Part shown: positions 25,501 through 33,396 of the stretch, piece by piece
Layout: each line of letters starts with the position of its first letter
How positions within the stretch are numbered: position 1 is the stretch's first letter
NCBI GenBank assembly: GCA_049177215.1
Contig: CP185379.1
Location: forward strand, 2,790,001 to 2,854,000
DNA length: 64,000 nt
Source: Pollutiaquabacter aromativorans
Lineage (GTDB): Bacteria; Bacteroidota; Bacteroidia; AKYH767-A; 2013-40CM-41-45
Direction: 5' to 3'
Program-made: the position numbers and the translations under genes
Notes under the pieces: model-generated
Databases searched by the model: none
Told to the model about the DNA's origin: nothing
What the model saw: only the letters and a program-made list of their open reading frames with translations

Positions 25501-27309
25501 GGTATTGGCCAGCAGCGCGACCAGCATGGGAGATGGACCGTAACCCCTGCTGCCGAGAATCGCCTGCTGGAACATATCGTACCATGGATTCAGGTAATAG
25601 GCGGTAGTGTTGTCCATGTCCCATTGGATCCATTTGAACTTCCCATCCGGTGTACGCGGACGCCAGACGGCTTCATTCTGCCCGGGCCAGTCGCCACGGG
25701 AGAAGTAAATGCTCGAAACGTAGTTGAGCATGAAATTCTCGACGTCCATCTTCGTCTTTACGTACGCATAGTTGGCCGAATCCGCCATGTTATTCGTCGT
25801 GACGAATTGTTCGAGCTGCGACCAGGCAAGCGTATCGCCCTCAATGGCTATGTTATCCTGCAGATCGACGATATCGAACCCGGGATTGTCCTTGTCGATC
25901 AGGTAATGGTCTTCGAAGTATTCTTCGTTCCGGTTCCGTTCTCGCAATTCGTGCAGTCCCCAATATTCTCCATCGATGAAGACGACACAGGGACGATAAG
26001 CTTCATAGTCGAGCGTAGTCTTATGGAAGAACTGAGCCGTATAGGCGTCACGGAAGAGCGCGAAAGCCCGGTCGCTGCCCCAACTGCGGAGCTTGAGTTT
26101 GTCGAAGGAAGTCAGGTAACGCGCGGGGCCCGGTGTATTCGCGAAGAAGGGATAGCGGATCTTGCCTTCCCCCAGATCCGTCGTTGCCGTGACATCAAGT
26201 CCCTTTTGAGGACTCGATCGGGAAGTGACCCCGTTGATGGAGATCCGGAAGTTACTGTTCACGACCTGCTGCCCGCCCGGCATGAAAAACTCGACGTTCG
26301 CCTGTCGGTTCCAGTCGAAATAGTAGTTCGCCTGAAACGTATTGGGCACATAGTTGATTCCCGGCACATAGATTCCGACCGTATCGTTGAACAGGTTGCG
26401 CGGATCGGAGACCAAAGAGACCACCGGCAGACTTCCATACCGCGTTGCCATGGCCGGATCAATGAAATACGATTGCGTGGAAACGGGGCCGGGCAAGAAC
26501 GAACTCTTGAAGGCGCGCGCCCTGACCACGTTGCATTTGTAGACATTACCCAAAGGTGGGTTCCAGTCAGGCAGCCAGGCGTGCACTTTGTAACAGGTCC
26601 GGATCGTGGAATAGAAATTCGTATCGGCCGCACGGCTGTCTACCGTGATCGGTCCGGTGTATGGGGTCGAATTCGCTGTCGGCTCGGAACCGTCGAGGGT
26701 ATAACGGATGGTGACGGTAGGGTCGGGATGCGACAGGGTGAACGTCTGAGCGGAAGGATAAAAACCGCCGGCCAGCGAAAACGTTACCGGCTCGGTGACT
26801 GCGCCTTGAAAAGCTGTTGCGAAATTGTTCGATGCAGCCGGTGTGGCAACCGAGAGGTAAAACTGGTTGACGCTGCCATTCGGAAGGCGGCCGAACGAAC
26901 GGTCCGGAGGCATGTAAATAGCCAGGAGATTATCCTGTACAGCGCCGGAGGAGTCACTAAGGTAAATCGTTTCGCCCCTGGAGTCGATCGAGAAGCTGGT
27001 ATGAAAAGGGGTACTGACGGCCCGGTTCTTTCCCGAACACCAGATGCGCAGGAAGCTACCCGCATTCAGCGTGTAATTCGGAAACCGCCATTTGAACAGA
27101 CTATCGACATTGTCGGACAATCCCCAGTTCAACAAATTGACCGGCGTGGCGGATGTATTGTACAACTCGATCCAGTCGGAATAGTCGCCATCGGAATCGG
27201 TGACCGTGCCCTGGTTGTTGGACATGAACTCGTTGAAAACGACGGCTGCATCCGATCTCTGAAGGGAGAAGGCCAGGATAAGCAACAGGAATATGCGGGG
27301 TTTTCGCAT
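22507..27309 (-). CDS. CotH-kinase protein with six lamin-tail domains and T9SS-like tail
   Basis: A 1600-residue secreted protein. After the signal peptide comes a lamin-tail domain (22-165), a chitobiase-C-terminal-like segment (about 175-265, IRYTLDGSEPT), and a CotH domain (about 286-650) containing LKLRSWGSDRAFALFRDAY, GEYWGLHELRERN and KWIQWDMDNTTAYY. A B-repeat-like piece (about 715-775) leads into five more lamin-tail domains beginning near residues 780, 933, 1078, 1226 and 1373. Each opens with a variant of INEVxxxNxxxxxDxxGxxDxWxELYNP. The end from LLVWPNPVHDG is a degenerate sorting domain. CotH proteins of spores and of secreted systems phosphorylate proteins; activity here is inferred only. 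It is the largest gene of the window. Confidence 0.88.
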   Translation of the reverse strand: MRKPRIFLLLILAFSLQRSDAAVVFNEFMSNNQGTVTDSDGDYSDWIELYNTSATPVNLLNWGLSDNVDSLFKWRFPNYTLNAGSFLRIWCSGKNRAVSTPFHTSFSIDSRGETIYLSDSSGAVQDNLLAIYMPPDRSFGRLPNGSVNQFYLSVATPAASNNFATAFQGAVTEPVTFSLAGGFYPSAQTFTLSHPDPTVTIRYTLDGSEPTANSTPYTGPITVDSRAADTNFYSTIRTCYKVHAWLPDWNPPLGNVYKCNVVRARAFKSSFLPGPVSTQSYFIDPAMATRYGSLPVVSLVSDPRNLFNDTVGIYVPGINYVPNTFQANYYFDWNRQANVEFFMPGGQQVVNSNFRISINGVTSRSSPQKGLDVTATTDLGEGKIRYPFFANTPGPARYLTSFDKLKLRSWGSDRAFALFRDAYTAQFFHKTTLDYEAYRPCVVFIDGEYWGLHELRERNRNEEYFEDHYLIDKDNPGFDIVDLQDNIAIEGDTLAWSQLEQFVTTNNMADSANYAYVKTKMDVENFMLNYVSSIYFSRGDWPGQNEAVWRPRTPDGKFKWIQWDMDNTTAYYLNPWYDMFQQAILGSRGYGPSPMLVALLANTGFRDNWINLFADYMNTNFLPALMQAKVDELRNELSPYMQEYRDRWQCNANWQAQTDSMKWWVNLRQQFCRQQILTTFSLPAFRRVSLNVSDTAKGNIRVNTVFLDPSTPRTTTNVFPWAGYYFQGVPVPLTAVPKPGYRFVRWLQSNDTNATIQLNLVSDTVLTALFDVDTSYRAPLRVMINEAQASNNFTVQDNYGEYDDWLEIYNPNADTVDLAGYYVTDNLILPTRFQLPVGNDSTKIAPYGHLLLWADDDAEQGALHLPFKFNASGDLVVLYRPDASSVEDSIRLPSILSDQSYGRSYDASSTWVFFTTPTPAATNQEIPAASLLINEVMASNTGTIADNYGQFDDWFELYNPTADTLDLAGWFASDDPAHPTRYRFPHGTDSTKVPPYGFRIVWADGQPEQGVLHATFGLSASGDCVYLYKPDAITISDNICIGAAVANVSYGRTYDGANNWIDFNPATPGATNVQVGAERIVINEVLTVNTNSVTDNFGEREPWIELHNPNPDTVDLGGWFLFNLVGNPGQFRFPFDNDSLRIPPGGFLLVYADNETRQGSLHVPFQLNGGPACIWLYKPDQAGSDSICFGAIAADQSYGRQFDDDPVWINFPVPTPGATNYSPQAATALLNEVQPVNTNSAADNYGDFDPWVEIYNPNPDTLDLGGWYISDVSSQPLKHRFPLNNDSLRIPPGGLFLVWSDNEVVEGAAHANFILSNGPACVYLTKPDGLTRSDSLCYPLLAADESYGRRADGDPVLVTFTGPTPGGTNWNFTPVNVLINEVQPVNLSTIADEQGEFDAWVELYNPFPDTIDLAGWYMANTATLGNPVTWYRFPFDNDSTKIPGDGFRLLWADAAPGQGALHLWFVLNGLNDCVYLIKPDENVSDQICYTNVQPDHSYGRDGDGDPDWRDFSIPTPDSTNVDLSVGLPNAPVAQQLLVWPNPVHDGQIFFNRSIDACLFDQTGRMLRYTEDQPSLDLQGLASGVYILLARTGERIWIVVY

Positions 27310-27429
27310 GATTAGATTAACAGGTAATAACCCGTAAAGTTCCTTGCTGGAGGGCTAGCCGGAACATCGGGAGTCAACGGCTTTCACACAAGCGCGTGTC
27401 AGCAGTACGATTAGCATCAAGAAGGCACC

Positions 27430-29007
27430 TCAAGGCCGGATAATGGTAACCGCCTTCGTGCGCAGGACACCATCGGCCCGTAAACTCAACAGGTAGCGAC
27501 CCGACTCGAATCCGTCGATCTGAATGGTGGCGTGCTGCAAACCGGGAGTACTTCCAGCGTCCAATTGAGCCTTCCAGACTATTCGTCCGATAGGATCCGT
27601 GAGTAGCAGGACTGCGCCGGAGGAGTTGGGCAGGAAGTAATCGAAGTCGAGGTGATCGCTTGCAGGGTTAGGATAAGGGGAATACAACTGCGGTGTATGG
27701 GCAATCGAACTTGCCAGTGGAGGAAGTCCGGTCGCGACTACGTTGCTGTCGATGATGATGTTCTCATCGCCCGGCAGGTAATAGGTGTAGCTGAAATAGA
27801 CGAGCATCATCTCGTCGGTGGTCGCTTCACCGAGGAAGACCGGCGCCGGTGGATCGTTGGGGTTTTCCGGATTGTTGGTGGTATTGTCGTAAAAAGCTTC
27901 CGAGTACAGGGTGGTGCCGGCCGACAGGTGGAGAACGCGAGGAAAGGTGTAGAGTCCCTGCCAATGGAAATCCCATTCGGGGATGTCGATGAACGGGATC
28001 GTATCGTTGGAGGGCGTCACCCCGAACGATCGTATGCTGCGTCCGATCAGGTGCATGTGTGGGCCAACGGAGAGGGCCGAAACACCGATTGGTAACTGGT
28101 AATGAGAATAAAACGTGCGGACAGAATCAGCGGGAATGTAGAGTGGACCATTGTCGAGGTTGAAGTGCGACAGGGGCGATGCGATGTAGACCCGTCGCAG
28201 CGGACCGGGGTTCAGCCGGAAGCGCACTTCGGTGGAATCGGTCTGCCCAATGGTACCACCGGGATAGTGGACCTGGAGAATGATGTTGGTGTTCGCGGGC
28301 AGCAGGATGCCCATGCCGTTGGGTTGGGACATCATACCCTGTCCGGGTACCCACACACCGATCAGGTTGGAACTCGAAGATCCGGTTCCTCCAAAGTTGG
28401 TGTAGCCGGGACCGGGATCGGCGGCGTCGAGCTGGGCCGGAACGCCGGAGGTGTCTTCGAAGATCAGGACATGGTGTACGATACCCCGGTTGCCCGGCAG
28501 CGCTTCGATCTGCGTGATGTACTGATCGGCCGATAATCCGGTCGGGATAACGAAGCAACGATAGAGATCCGTCGTAGTGCTTACCGTATAAGGAGTCATG
28601 CGACTCACCAGATCGGGATTCTGGAGTTCGGCGAGTCCGGAATAAACCGGCGGATCGGGAGCCAACGCCGTATCCCCTTCGGGTGCGCCATCGGTCAGCC
28701 AATCGGCAATGCGATCGCGATCCGACTGACTCAACACCCGTTGATGCGCAAATCCGCTATAAGTGGGATCGGGCGGCCAGGGCGGCATCGTGCGGTCGGC
28801 TACCGCATCGGCAATATCATTCGCATTGTCATAGGCATCCGCATAGCTCATCAACGAAAACGGCGCGATGCCGGCAGCATTGTGACAGGATGTACAGTGC
28901 GCGTAGAGGATCGGCGCCACGTGCTCGGACCAGGTGGTCGTTTGCGCGAACGAGGGTGCAACTGCCAGACCTAGCAGAAAGGTGAATAGAAATTTGTTGA
29001 AAGTCAT
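27430..29007 (-). CDS. Secreted cytochrome c / copper type II monooxygenase-like protein with T9SS tail
   Basis: The start at 29007 (MTFNKFLFTFLLGLAVAPSFAQ) gives a signal peptide; 30 upstream codons are dropped. The product has 525 residues. A single CTSCH haem c site (about residues 37-41), followed by MPPWPPDP, marks an N-terminal cytochrome c-like domain. Residues about 140-400 match the fold of copper type II ascorbate-dependent monooxygenases: HHVLIFED, VHYPGGTIGQTD and GPHMHLIGRSI supply candidate copper-ligand histidines. The tail from YSPYPNPASDHLDFD is a T9SS sorting domain. Known relatives hydroxylate peptides or catecholamines; in bacteria the substrate is unproven. The haem may pass electrons to the copper centre, which is inference. 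Confidence 0.83.
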   Translation of the reverse strand: MTFNKFLFTFLLGLAVAPSFAQTTTWSEHVAPILYAHCTSCHNAAGIAPFSLMSYADAYDNANDIADAVADRTMPPWPPDPTYSGFAHQRVLSQSDRDRIADWLTDGAPEGDTALAPDPPVYSGLAELQNPDLVSRMTPYTVSTTTDLYRCFVIPTGLSADQYITQIEALPGNRGIVHHVLIFEDTSGVPAQLDAADPGPGYTNFGGTGSSSSNLIGVWVPGQGMMSQPNGMGILLPANTNIILQVHYPGGTIGQTDSTEVRFRLNPGPLRRVYIASPLSHFNLDNGPLYIPADSVRTFYSHYQLPIGVSALSVGPHMHLIGRSIRSFGVTPSNDTIPFIDIPEWDFHWQGLYTFPRVLHLSAGTTLYSEAFYDNTTNNPENPNDPPAPVFLGEATTDEMMLVYFSYTYYLPGDENIIIDSNVVATGLPPLASSIAHTPQLYSPYPNPASDHLDFDYFLPNSSGAVLLLTDPIGRIVWKAQLDAGSTPGLQHATIQIDGFESGRYLLSLRADGVLRTKAVTIIRP

Positions 29008-29202
29008 AGCAGACGCAACTTGTCCCATGAAGGTAGCGATTTTATTGATTCGGGTGTCCGGGGCAGTAAAAGCCGTATACGAATAACCCCTCAACATTCA
29101 AGTTGATTATTACGGCAAAAGCTTCCATGACTCTTCTGGCAAAGTTGAAAGGGCTTGATTTACCCTTGAGAGTCGTGTGATTGGTCGACGGTATGCTTTT
29201 CC

Positions 29203-30327
29203 CTAATTGAAAAGGGCCTTCGAAAAACGACGGTCGTTGAATTTATATACCCCGTCACCATTCGTCCCAAACCAAAGCTGTCCCTGCTTGTCCAGATAAA
29301 TCGTTTCAATCGCGCAATCGGGTAACCCATCCGCTGGTGTATAATTGATCAGGCTTTCTCCGTCATATCGCCATACACCGGCATCCGCCGTTCCGATCCA
29401 CAGGTTACCGGCATTATCTTCATTCAACGACAAGACCCGCGCCAGTGTACCTGGCAGGACACGACCATTCCGAATAAATTCAGGATTTGCCAGCCCTTTC
29501 TCTTCGGTAACGTTTGTCAGGTCTTTTCCATCGTAACGGAACAATCCTCTTCCATTATTTCCAAACCAGAGGGTACCGTCCCGGGATTCGAATAGGGCCA
29601 GGACAGCCGGTCCTTTCAGACCCGATTCGGTGAACCAGGTGAACGACTTTCCATCGAACCGACAAACACCCCGCGCCTGGGTGCCAAACCACCAATTTCC
29701 ATTCCGGTCCTTCAGGAGCGAATAGACGCCGTAGGCGCTTAATTGCGTCGGGGCTTGCCGGGATGTCGATGCGTTAGCCGTGACCTCCGGGAATGGCAAG
29801 TAGGTCATGGATTGATCATGGTATCGGTATGCGCCTCCGCCGGCAGGGAACCATGAATCGTCTTTCCCGATGGTCCAATCTTTCCCGGAGCCGGAGGTAT
29901 AGTTATCCGACGCGGAATAAATTTTCTTACCGTCGAAATAACTGACTCCGTATCCTCCCGTGGAAAACCAGATTCTTCCGGAAGCATCCTCCTGTATTTG
30001 TCGTACCTGGTTTTGACGCAGTCCGTCTTTCTCAGTAAACACAATCAATGATTTCCCATCGTACCGAAATGCGCCTTCGTTTGTACCGAACCAATAGTGA
30101 TTCTTTCTATCCTGCATGATGGCAAGAACGCCTTTGTCAAGCTTGTCCACCCGGTTTTCCGTAAAATCCTGATCAACAGCGCTTGCAGTCGGGGCAGCAG
30201 TTTGAACTACCTGACTGGTCGTATCGATTGCCTGTTCGCTCTTTGGTTTAGGTTTCTCCATACACGAGCTGATCAATATCAAACAGCAGCTCGAAATAAA
30301 AATCCGAACACTCATCATTTCCGACAC
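29203..30327 (-). CDS. Seven-bladed two-component-regulator-type propeller lipoprotein
   Basis: A 374-residue protein with a lipoprotein signal: hydrophobic stretch, then LISSC with the lipid-bearing C22. Six clear Reg_prop repeats (pattern xDxxGxxWFGTxxxGxxRYDGKSL) and one degenerate one (DWTIGKDDSWFPAGGG...) would make a seven-bladed propeller at about residues 60-370. In hybrid two-component systems this fold is the periplasmic sensor. Here there is no transmembrane helix, histidine kinase or response regulator after it, so it is a free-standing lipid-anchored propeller. It could be a ligand-binding surface protein. Two other ATGs a few codons downstream could also serve as the start. It stands alone. 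Confidence 0.83.
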   Translation of the reverse strand: MSEMMSVRIFISSCCLILISSCMEKPKPKSEQAIDTTSQVVQTAAPTASAVDQDFTENRVDKLDKGVLAIMQDRKNHYWFGTNEGAFRYDGKSLIVFTEKDGLRQNQVRQIQEDASGRIWFSTGGYGVSYFDGKKIYSASDNYTSGSGKDWTIGKDDSWFPAGGGAYRYHDQSMTYLPFPEVTANASTSRQAPTQLSAYGVYSLLKDRNGNWWFGTQARGVCRFDGKSFTWFTESGLKGPAVLALFESRDGTLWFGNNGRGLFRYDGKDLTNVTEEKGLANPEFIRNGRVLPGTLARVLSLNEDNAGNLWIGTADAGVWRYDGESLINYTPADGLPDCAIETIYLDKQGQLWFGTNGDGVYKFNDRRFSKALFN

Positions 30328-30502
30328 ATTATTAGCAATAAAAGATTACACAAGTGTACATTAAAAAAGCAATTGCCGGCAATTGAGATCAAGCGGCGTA
30401 ACAGACATTGTTTTAAATCATTTTCCCTGTTCATGCATTGAGACACAATTGCTAACTTCAAGATTGTTGTCGATTGAATTGAACGAAGGTATTCTGCTTC
30501 GA

Positions 30503-31198
30503 CTATGGCGTTTTCATTTCCGGGTGTTGGCGAACAATCAAATAGTTCAAAACCAGCACAAGTAGTTTGGGCGCCAGCAGCATGGTATAAAATGCCAGAT
30601 AAGAAATGGTCACTTCCGGTGGCGGAGCTGCCAACATGAAGAGATGCTGTCCTGAAGCCGAATCGGGGAATACAAAGTTCTGCACGTAGTTCCAGCCAAA
30701 ATGAATTGCGAAAGGCAGGTGTATGGAAAAAGTTCTGGCGTACGCATAGGCCAATAGGAGTCCCATCATAAAAGTGAACGAGAAGACGAGGATCATCTGT
30801 GTCAGGTTTCCGAAGACTCCCGCGTTCATCCAATGCAGCAGCGCGAAGAGAACCGAGGAAACAACCACGGCATTTCTCCGGCCGATTCTTCTGATCAGGA
30901 TATACAGCAGCGCGCCTCTGCAGAGCAGCTCTTCCGTCAAGACCGTCCGGACCTGATACCAGCTCTCCTGTAATACCGACTCCAGTGTCAGGGAAGGAGC
31001 GAGCGCATAAACTTCCTTCACGAAATACATACGCAGTAAATATGACGATACCGATACGACTGCCGAAGTAATCAAGAACAAGAGGAAGTACTTCGATCGC
31101 TTCAGGGTCGGAGTCAGTCCCAGAACAGCCAGGTCCTTTTTCTCCAAGAACCGAAGCAGCAACCAGGAGACCGCCAGTAAACCGATCAGTTGAAGCAT
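30503..31198 (-). CDS. CPBP-family intramembrane glutamic endopeptidase (Rce1-like)
   Basis: A 231-residue polytopic membrane protein. The ABI/CPBP motifs are complete: TEELLCRGALLYIL (EExxxR, about residues 88-102), FALLHW (FxxxH, about 118-123) and HFGWNYVQNFVF (HxxxN, about 165-176). Hydrophobic segments fall near residues 1-16, 37-56, 108-124, 132-152, 160-180 and 205-225. Members cleave prenylated or bacteriocin-related substrates within the membrane; the target here is not evident. The start ATG at 31198 begins with a hydrophobic helix. It is a single gene. The first glutamates in the EE pair and both histidines are intact, so it is probably active. Confidence 0.9.
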   Translation of the reverse strand: MLQLIGLLAVSWLLLRFLEKKDLAVLGLTPTLKRSKYFLLFLITSAVVSVSSYLLRMYFVKEVYALAPSLTLESVLQESWYQVRTVLTEELLCRGALLYILIRRIGRRNAVVVSSVLFALLHWMNAGVFGNLTQMILVFSFTFMMGLLLAYAYARTFSIHLPFAIHFGWNYVQNFVFPDSASGQHLFMLAAPPPEVTISYLAFYTMLLAPKLLVLVLNYLIVRQHPEMKTP

Positions 31199-31366
31199 TG
31201 CTTTATTCCAGAATATTGAGGTTGGAAATGACGATCTCTCGCCGCTTTATAGCACACAGTGGTAGCATATAAAACAATTAGCCGAAAAGTACATCTTTGG
31301 AAAGGCTGTAAAAAGAAGCGAACAGGTTGGCATGGAAATACATCCCATCCATTTCCATGCAATGCA

Positions 31367-31732
31367 TTACTTCATCGAATGCAGCGCCACCCGGTTTCCT
31401 TCAGTATCCATGAAGTGGGCCATGAAACCGTTCTGACCGATGGACGTTTTGGGCAGCAGGATCTTTCCTCCTGCTGTTTCCACCCGCGAAAGCGGACCGC
31501 TGAGGTCCTCGCCTCCGTTCAGGTAGACAATTGTCCCTTTGTCCGATGGTTCATATCCTTCGCATTGAACGAGTCCGCCGCCTACCCCTTCCTGATCCCA
31601 GGCGATGATCCCGTAACGACCATCGGGAAACGGCATCTCGCCAATCTCGGTGCCCAGCAACTTCGAATAAAATGTCTTCGCCCTTTCGAAATTCTTGACC
31701 GGTATTTCAAACCAGTTGAGTGCGTTTTTCAT
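31367..31732 (-). CDS. VOC-superfamily protein
   Basis: The start is placed at 31732 (MKNALNWFEIPVKNFERAKTFY), where the fold begins; the 15 codons upstream are not family-like. The product has 121 residues. The N-terminal strand and helix WFEIPVKNFERAKTFYSKLLG and the C-terminal GFMAHFMDTEGNRVALHS, with the conserved xxDxEGNxxxLH ending, identify a vicinal-oxygen-chelate protein close to the group annotated as 27-kDa antigen Cfp30B-like. It lacks a full set of metal ligands: a Glu and a His at the end but Trp or Phe in the first strand. Whether it is catalytic is doubtful. It is a solitary gene. Confidence 0.85.
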   Translation of the reverse strand: MKNALNWFEIPVKNFERAKTFYSKLLGTEIGEMPFPDGRYGIIAWDQEGVGGGLVQCEGYEPSDKGTIVYLNGGEDLSGPLSRVETAGGKILLPKTSIGQNGFMAHFMDTEGNRVALHSMK

Positions 31733-31973
31733 CGTGTCAGTTGAAATTGATTGTTGAATAGCCGAAGGCTCATGCATTGTTGGTTGATTGTCCGGCCATC
31801 ATACCTGTGCCGTGGAAGTTACAAATTCATGCATTGCGAAAGAAACAAACCACAGTTACAAGTTTCAAGTTACCGTAACCGCATAAGGACTGGGGGGAGA
31901 GCAAGCAGGGCACCCTGGTTTCCGCCCTTCTGCTGTACCTAAGCTCCGGCACAATCGTTGGTTAGCGATCCAC

Positions 31974-32732
31974 ATGCGTTACTTCACAGCCCTGCTGCTC
32001 TTCTTCTCTACCATCGCCTTCGGGCGGGAACCCAGAACCCTGAAAACCGACACCGGACAGGTGGTCCTGCATTTTCACCGGAACGGGCATACTTCGACGG
32101 TGGAATGGACGGACCTTGCAGGTCGCTATGGCGTCAGTTACGCGCTCGATGCGAAAGGGAAAGAAATCCTGCGCTTACAGACACGGCGCTTCGCGGGACA
32201 TGCAACAGTACACTTTTCCTATCATGCAAACGGATCGGTAGCGCTGGCCGAATATTCGAATGCGCCGGATGCCGGTATCCAGTGGTACCGGGCAAGGTAT
32301 CGCTTCGATGAATCAGGAAATCAAACAAGCTTTGAAGAACAAGGACATGATAATTACGGACCGCTGCCAAGGCCCGGGATAAGGCCATCTGAGCGGATGC
32401 CGGCACCGCGCGAAGCCTGTCAGGAGCCAGTGGTCAACACGTACTTTATCGTGAATCCGTTGGACTATCCCGTTCTGGTCCACCTGCTACCGAAGCATCC
32501 TTCACCTGCATCGAAGGACACTGCCTGCATTGTCTATCCGGCCGATACACTCAAAGGCGGAGCCTGGATCACGGGGGATGCCACCGGGGATGTTGGTGCT
32601 GTTTTAGACTGGCGGCTGACCGCCTTGAAAAACGGGAGTTTGAACATCCAACCGATCATTGTCAAAACAGAAATTCGGGTTCAGGGCTCCAGGCAACGCG
32701 ACCATTTTCTGGTCCTGGGGGTCGGCCGGTGA
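31974..32732 (+). CDS. Secreted protein of unknown function
   Basis: A 252-residue protein not recognised at family level. A signal peptide is seen (MRYFTALLLFFSTIAFG). Residues about 25-120 form a beta-rich stretch with YD/RHS-like phrases (VLHFHRNGHTSTVEWTDLAGRYG, YRFDESGNQTSFEEQGHDNYG). The second half has NTYFIVNPLDYPVLVHLLPK and VKTEIRVQGSRQRDHFLVLG. There is no sorting domain or lipobox, so it is probably periplasmic. The reading frame uses codons like its neighbours. The gene lies alone on the plus strand, followed 76 bases later by a small membrane-protein gene. No function is proposed. Confidence 0.75.
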   Translation: MRYFTALLLFFSTIAFGREPRTLKTDTGQVVLHFHRNGHTSTVEWTDLAGRYGVSYALDAKGKEILRLQTRRFAGHATVHFSYHANGSVALAEYSNAPDAGIQWYRARYRFDESGNQTSFEEQGHDNYGPLPRPGIRPSERMPAPREACQEPVVNTYFIVNPLDYPVLVHLLPKHPSPASKDTACIVYPADTLKGGAWITGDATGDVGAVLDWRLTALKNGSLNIQPIIVKTEIRVQGSRQRDHFLVLGVGR

Positions 32733-32811
32733 CGGAAGTCAGTATTTTTTCTGATCTTCATCAAAGCGTACGCATTCAGCTATTGATATTTTTAAAACTG
32801 TCGTTCGATTG

Positions 32812-33306
32812 ATGATGAAAACACCTGCTTCGCGCCTGGCATTTTTACTTTTAATCCTGTTGCATCTGACCCTGGGCTTTTCGGCAATCGGTGGCGGACT
32901 TTTGCTGATGCTGGAACCCGACGGCGGGCTATTGCACATGCAACAAGGGTGGTTGCATGGATCCGTGTTTCCGAATTTCTTCCTGCCGGGACTGATGCTC
33001 ACCACGGTGATCGGGATCATTCCCTTACGTGTCGCATTCGGGCTGAATAGCGGATTAAAGCGCTGCAGTCCTGGTTATATCAACGTGTACCGCTCCAGGC
33101 ACTGGGCCTGGACCTGGTCACTCTACTACGGAATCATCCTGTGCGCTTGGATCGCTATCCAGCAATTGCTGACCCAATACTTCATCCTGCAGCCGGTCAT
33201 CCTGCTCTCCGGGATCCTGATCATCGTCCTCACACTGACACCCTCCCTGATGCACCGCTACCACATGAACCCCAGGGAACAACTGGAAGCGGAGACCAGA
33301 GAATGA
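32812..33306 (+). CDS. Small four-helix membrane protein, unknown function
   Basis: About 164 residues, starting at ATG 32812 or 32815; the TTG just upstream is less likely. Hydrophobic segments at about residues 9-33, 50-72, 100-120 and 125-145 suggest four membrane helices, with a charged C-terminus (MHRYHMNPREQLEAETRE). It is not recognised at family level with certainty, but it resembles small uncharacterised membrane proteins of Bacteroidota. It is followed within 11 bases by a GTTCCGG-type inverted heptad repeat, and then by the DUF6544-type gene on the same strand, 90 bases on. The two may form one transcript interrupted by the repeat. Confidence 0.72.
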   Translation: MMKTPASRLAFLLLILLHLTLGFSAIGGGLLLMLEPDGGLLHMQQGWLHGSVFPNFFLPGLMLTTVIGIIPLRVAFGLNSGLKRCSPGYINVYRSRHWAWTWSLYYGIILCAWIAIQQLLTQYFILQPVILLSGILIIVLTLTPSLMHRYHMNPREQLEAETRE

Positions 33307-33316
33307 GGGTGGTACA

Positions 33317-33382
33317 GGGTTCCGAGTTCCGGGTTTCGGGTTGACTACTATGACCCGGAACACGAAACGCGGAACCCGGAAC
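33317..33382. repeat. GTTCCGG-heptad inverted repeat
   Basis: Two 24-base arms (33319-33342 and 33359-33382) are complementary at 21 of 24 positions around a 16-base spacer. Each arm is itself built of heptamers (GTTCCGA, GTTCCGG, GTTTCGG on the left; the complementary heptamers on the right). The element sits 10 bases after the stop of the small membrane-protein gene and 14 bases before the next ATG at 33397. As RNA it would form a long G+C-rich hairpin that could attenuate or terminate transcription, though no T-tract follows. Confidence 0.8.
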
Positions 33383-33396
33383 AATCAACCCAAATC

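Noticed and set aside
25624..27315. A 563-codon open frame antisense to the CotH-type gene
   Set aside because: Opposite clear lamin-tail and CotH domains; no signal peptide or family resemblance of its own.
30315..30833. A 172-codon minus-strand frame overlapping the CPBP gene
   Set aside because: It overlaps a gene with complete CPBP motifs and has no family resemblance.
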